Source: JAQBDA01 sp964525785 | GTDB lineage: Bacteria; Chloroflexota; Anaerolineae; Anaerolineales; UBA4823 | Reading direction: 5' to 3' | Assembly (NCBI GenBank): GCA_964525785.1 | Contig: CAZGIX010000058.1 | Coordinates: forward strand, 1 to 24,329 | Length of the DNA: 24,329 bases | Part shown: positions 24,250 through 24,329 of the stretch, piece after piece | Layout: each line of letters starts with the position of its first letter | Position numbering within the stretch: position 1 is the first letter of the stretch | Program-made: the position numbers and the translations under genes | Notes under the pieces: generated by a model | The model's database searches: none | Told to the model about the DNA's origin: nothing | What the model saw: the letters and a program-made list of their open reading frames with translations, nothing else

Positions 24250-24329
24250 TTACCGCAGCCCGCTCTCCATGCGTGAGATCACCAGGCGCTGGATCTCGCT
24301 GGTGCCCTCATAGATCTCGGTGATCTTGG
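24250..24329 (-). CDS. Acyl-CoA dehydrogenase, C-terminal end (partial, runs off the window)
   Basis: The last 25 codons and TAA stop are visible. They read KITEIYEGTSEIQRLVISR followed by MESGLR, the universal C-terminal signature of FAD-dependent acyl-CoA dehydrogenases. The Glu in YEGT is at the position of the catalytic base of medium-chain acyl-CoA dehydrogenase. The gene continues beyond 24329. It is directly upstream of the glycosyltransferase gene and fits the acyl-CoA theme of the window. Chain-length class cannot be read from this end. Confidence 0.93.
   Translation of the reverse strand, partial: KITEIYEGTSEIQRLVISRMESGLR

Overview
The window reads as chromosomal DNA from a GC-rich, probably anaerobic bacterium of the Chloroflexota (Anaerolineae-like). 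This placement is an inference from gene content: an archaeal-style HMG-CoA synthase/thiolase-like/DUF35 cluster with a class II HMG-CoA reductase, a GAF-GAF NarL/DevS-type sensor kinase, an ADP-forming acyl-CoA synthetase, a multi-subunit acyl-CoA carboxylase and a large GT-C glycosyltransferase. No 16S gene or other taxonomic marker is present. rplS, murI and tRNA-Glu are the housekeeping anchors.

Layout. (1) 1-4264, minus strand: HMG-CoA reductase -> HMG-CoA synthase -> thiolase-like protein -> DUF35 zinc-ribbon protein, ending at a strong hairpin terminator (4-38). This is the entry into the mevalonate pathway, with the gene set of the archaeal thiolase/HMG-CoA synthase/DUF35 complex. The thiolase-like member has lost its usual catalytic residues. 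(2) 4265-4487: divergent control region with nested inverted repeats. (3) 4488-9092, plus strand: a two-GAF histidine kinase with no adjacent regulator, an SPOUT rRNA methyltransferase overlapping it by 4 nt, and an ADP-forming acyl-CoA synthetase. (4) 9096-10480: a lower-GC scar zone with a 3'-truncated membrane-protein gene, a REP-like repeat, an unannotated remnant of an AAA_14/DUF4143-type ATPase, and an intact-looking RHH antitoxin/PIN toxin pair with promoter and operator-like dyad. It ends at a perfect 23-bp hairpin facing tRNA-Glu(UUC). (5) 10555-12859, plus strand: rplS, a PuuD-like glutamine amidotransferase-fold hydrolase and murI. (6) 12902-21559, minus strand: a long co-directional run of zinc-type dehydrogenase, small membrane protein, acyl-CoA carboxylase carboxyltransferase (with an in-frame TAA), alpha/beta hydrolase, biotin carboxylase, biotin carrier, CYTH protein, NimA-like flavin-binding protein and PhoD-like phosphatase. 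(7) 21560-21843: a promoter plus a terminal-inverted-repeat element related to the repeat in zone 4. (8) 21844-24329, minus strand: a GT-C glycosyltransferase with extra N- and C-terminal domains, preceded by the last 25 codons of an acyl-CoA dehydrogenase.

The metabolic theme is acyl-CoA chemistry: thioester formation (ADP-forming synthetase), carboxylation (biotin-dependent carboxylase), dehydrogenation (acyl-CoA dehydrogenase) and the acetyl-CoA to mevalonate branch for isoprenoid lipids.

The points most worth a second look are the apparently active-site-dead thiolase kept beside intact HMG-CoA synthase and DUF35, the single nonsense codon in the carboxyltransferase, and the structured divergent control region at 4360-4464.
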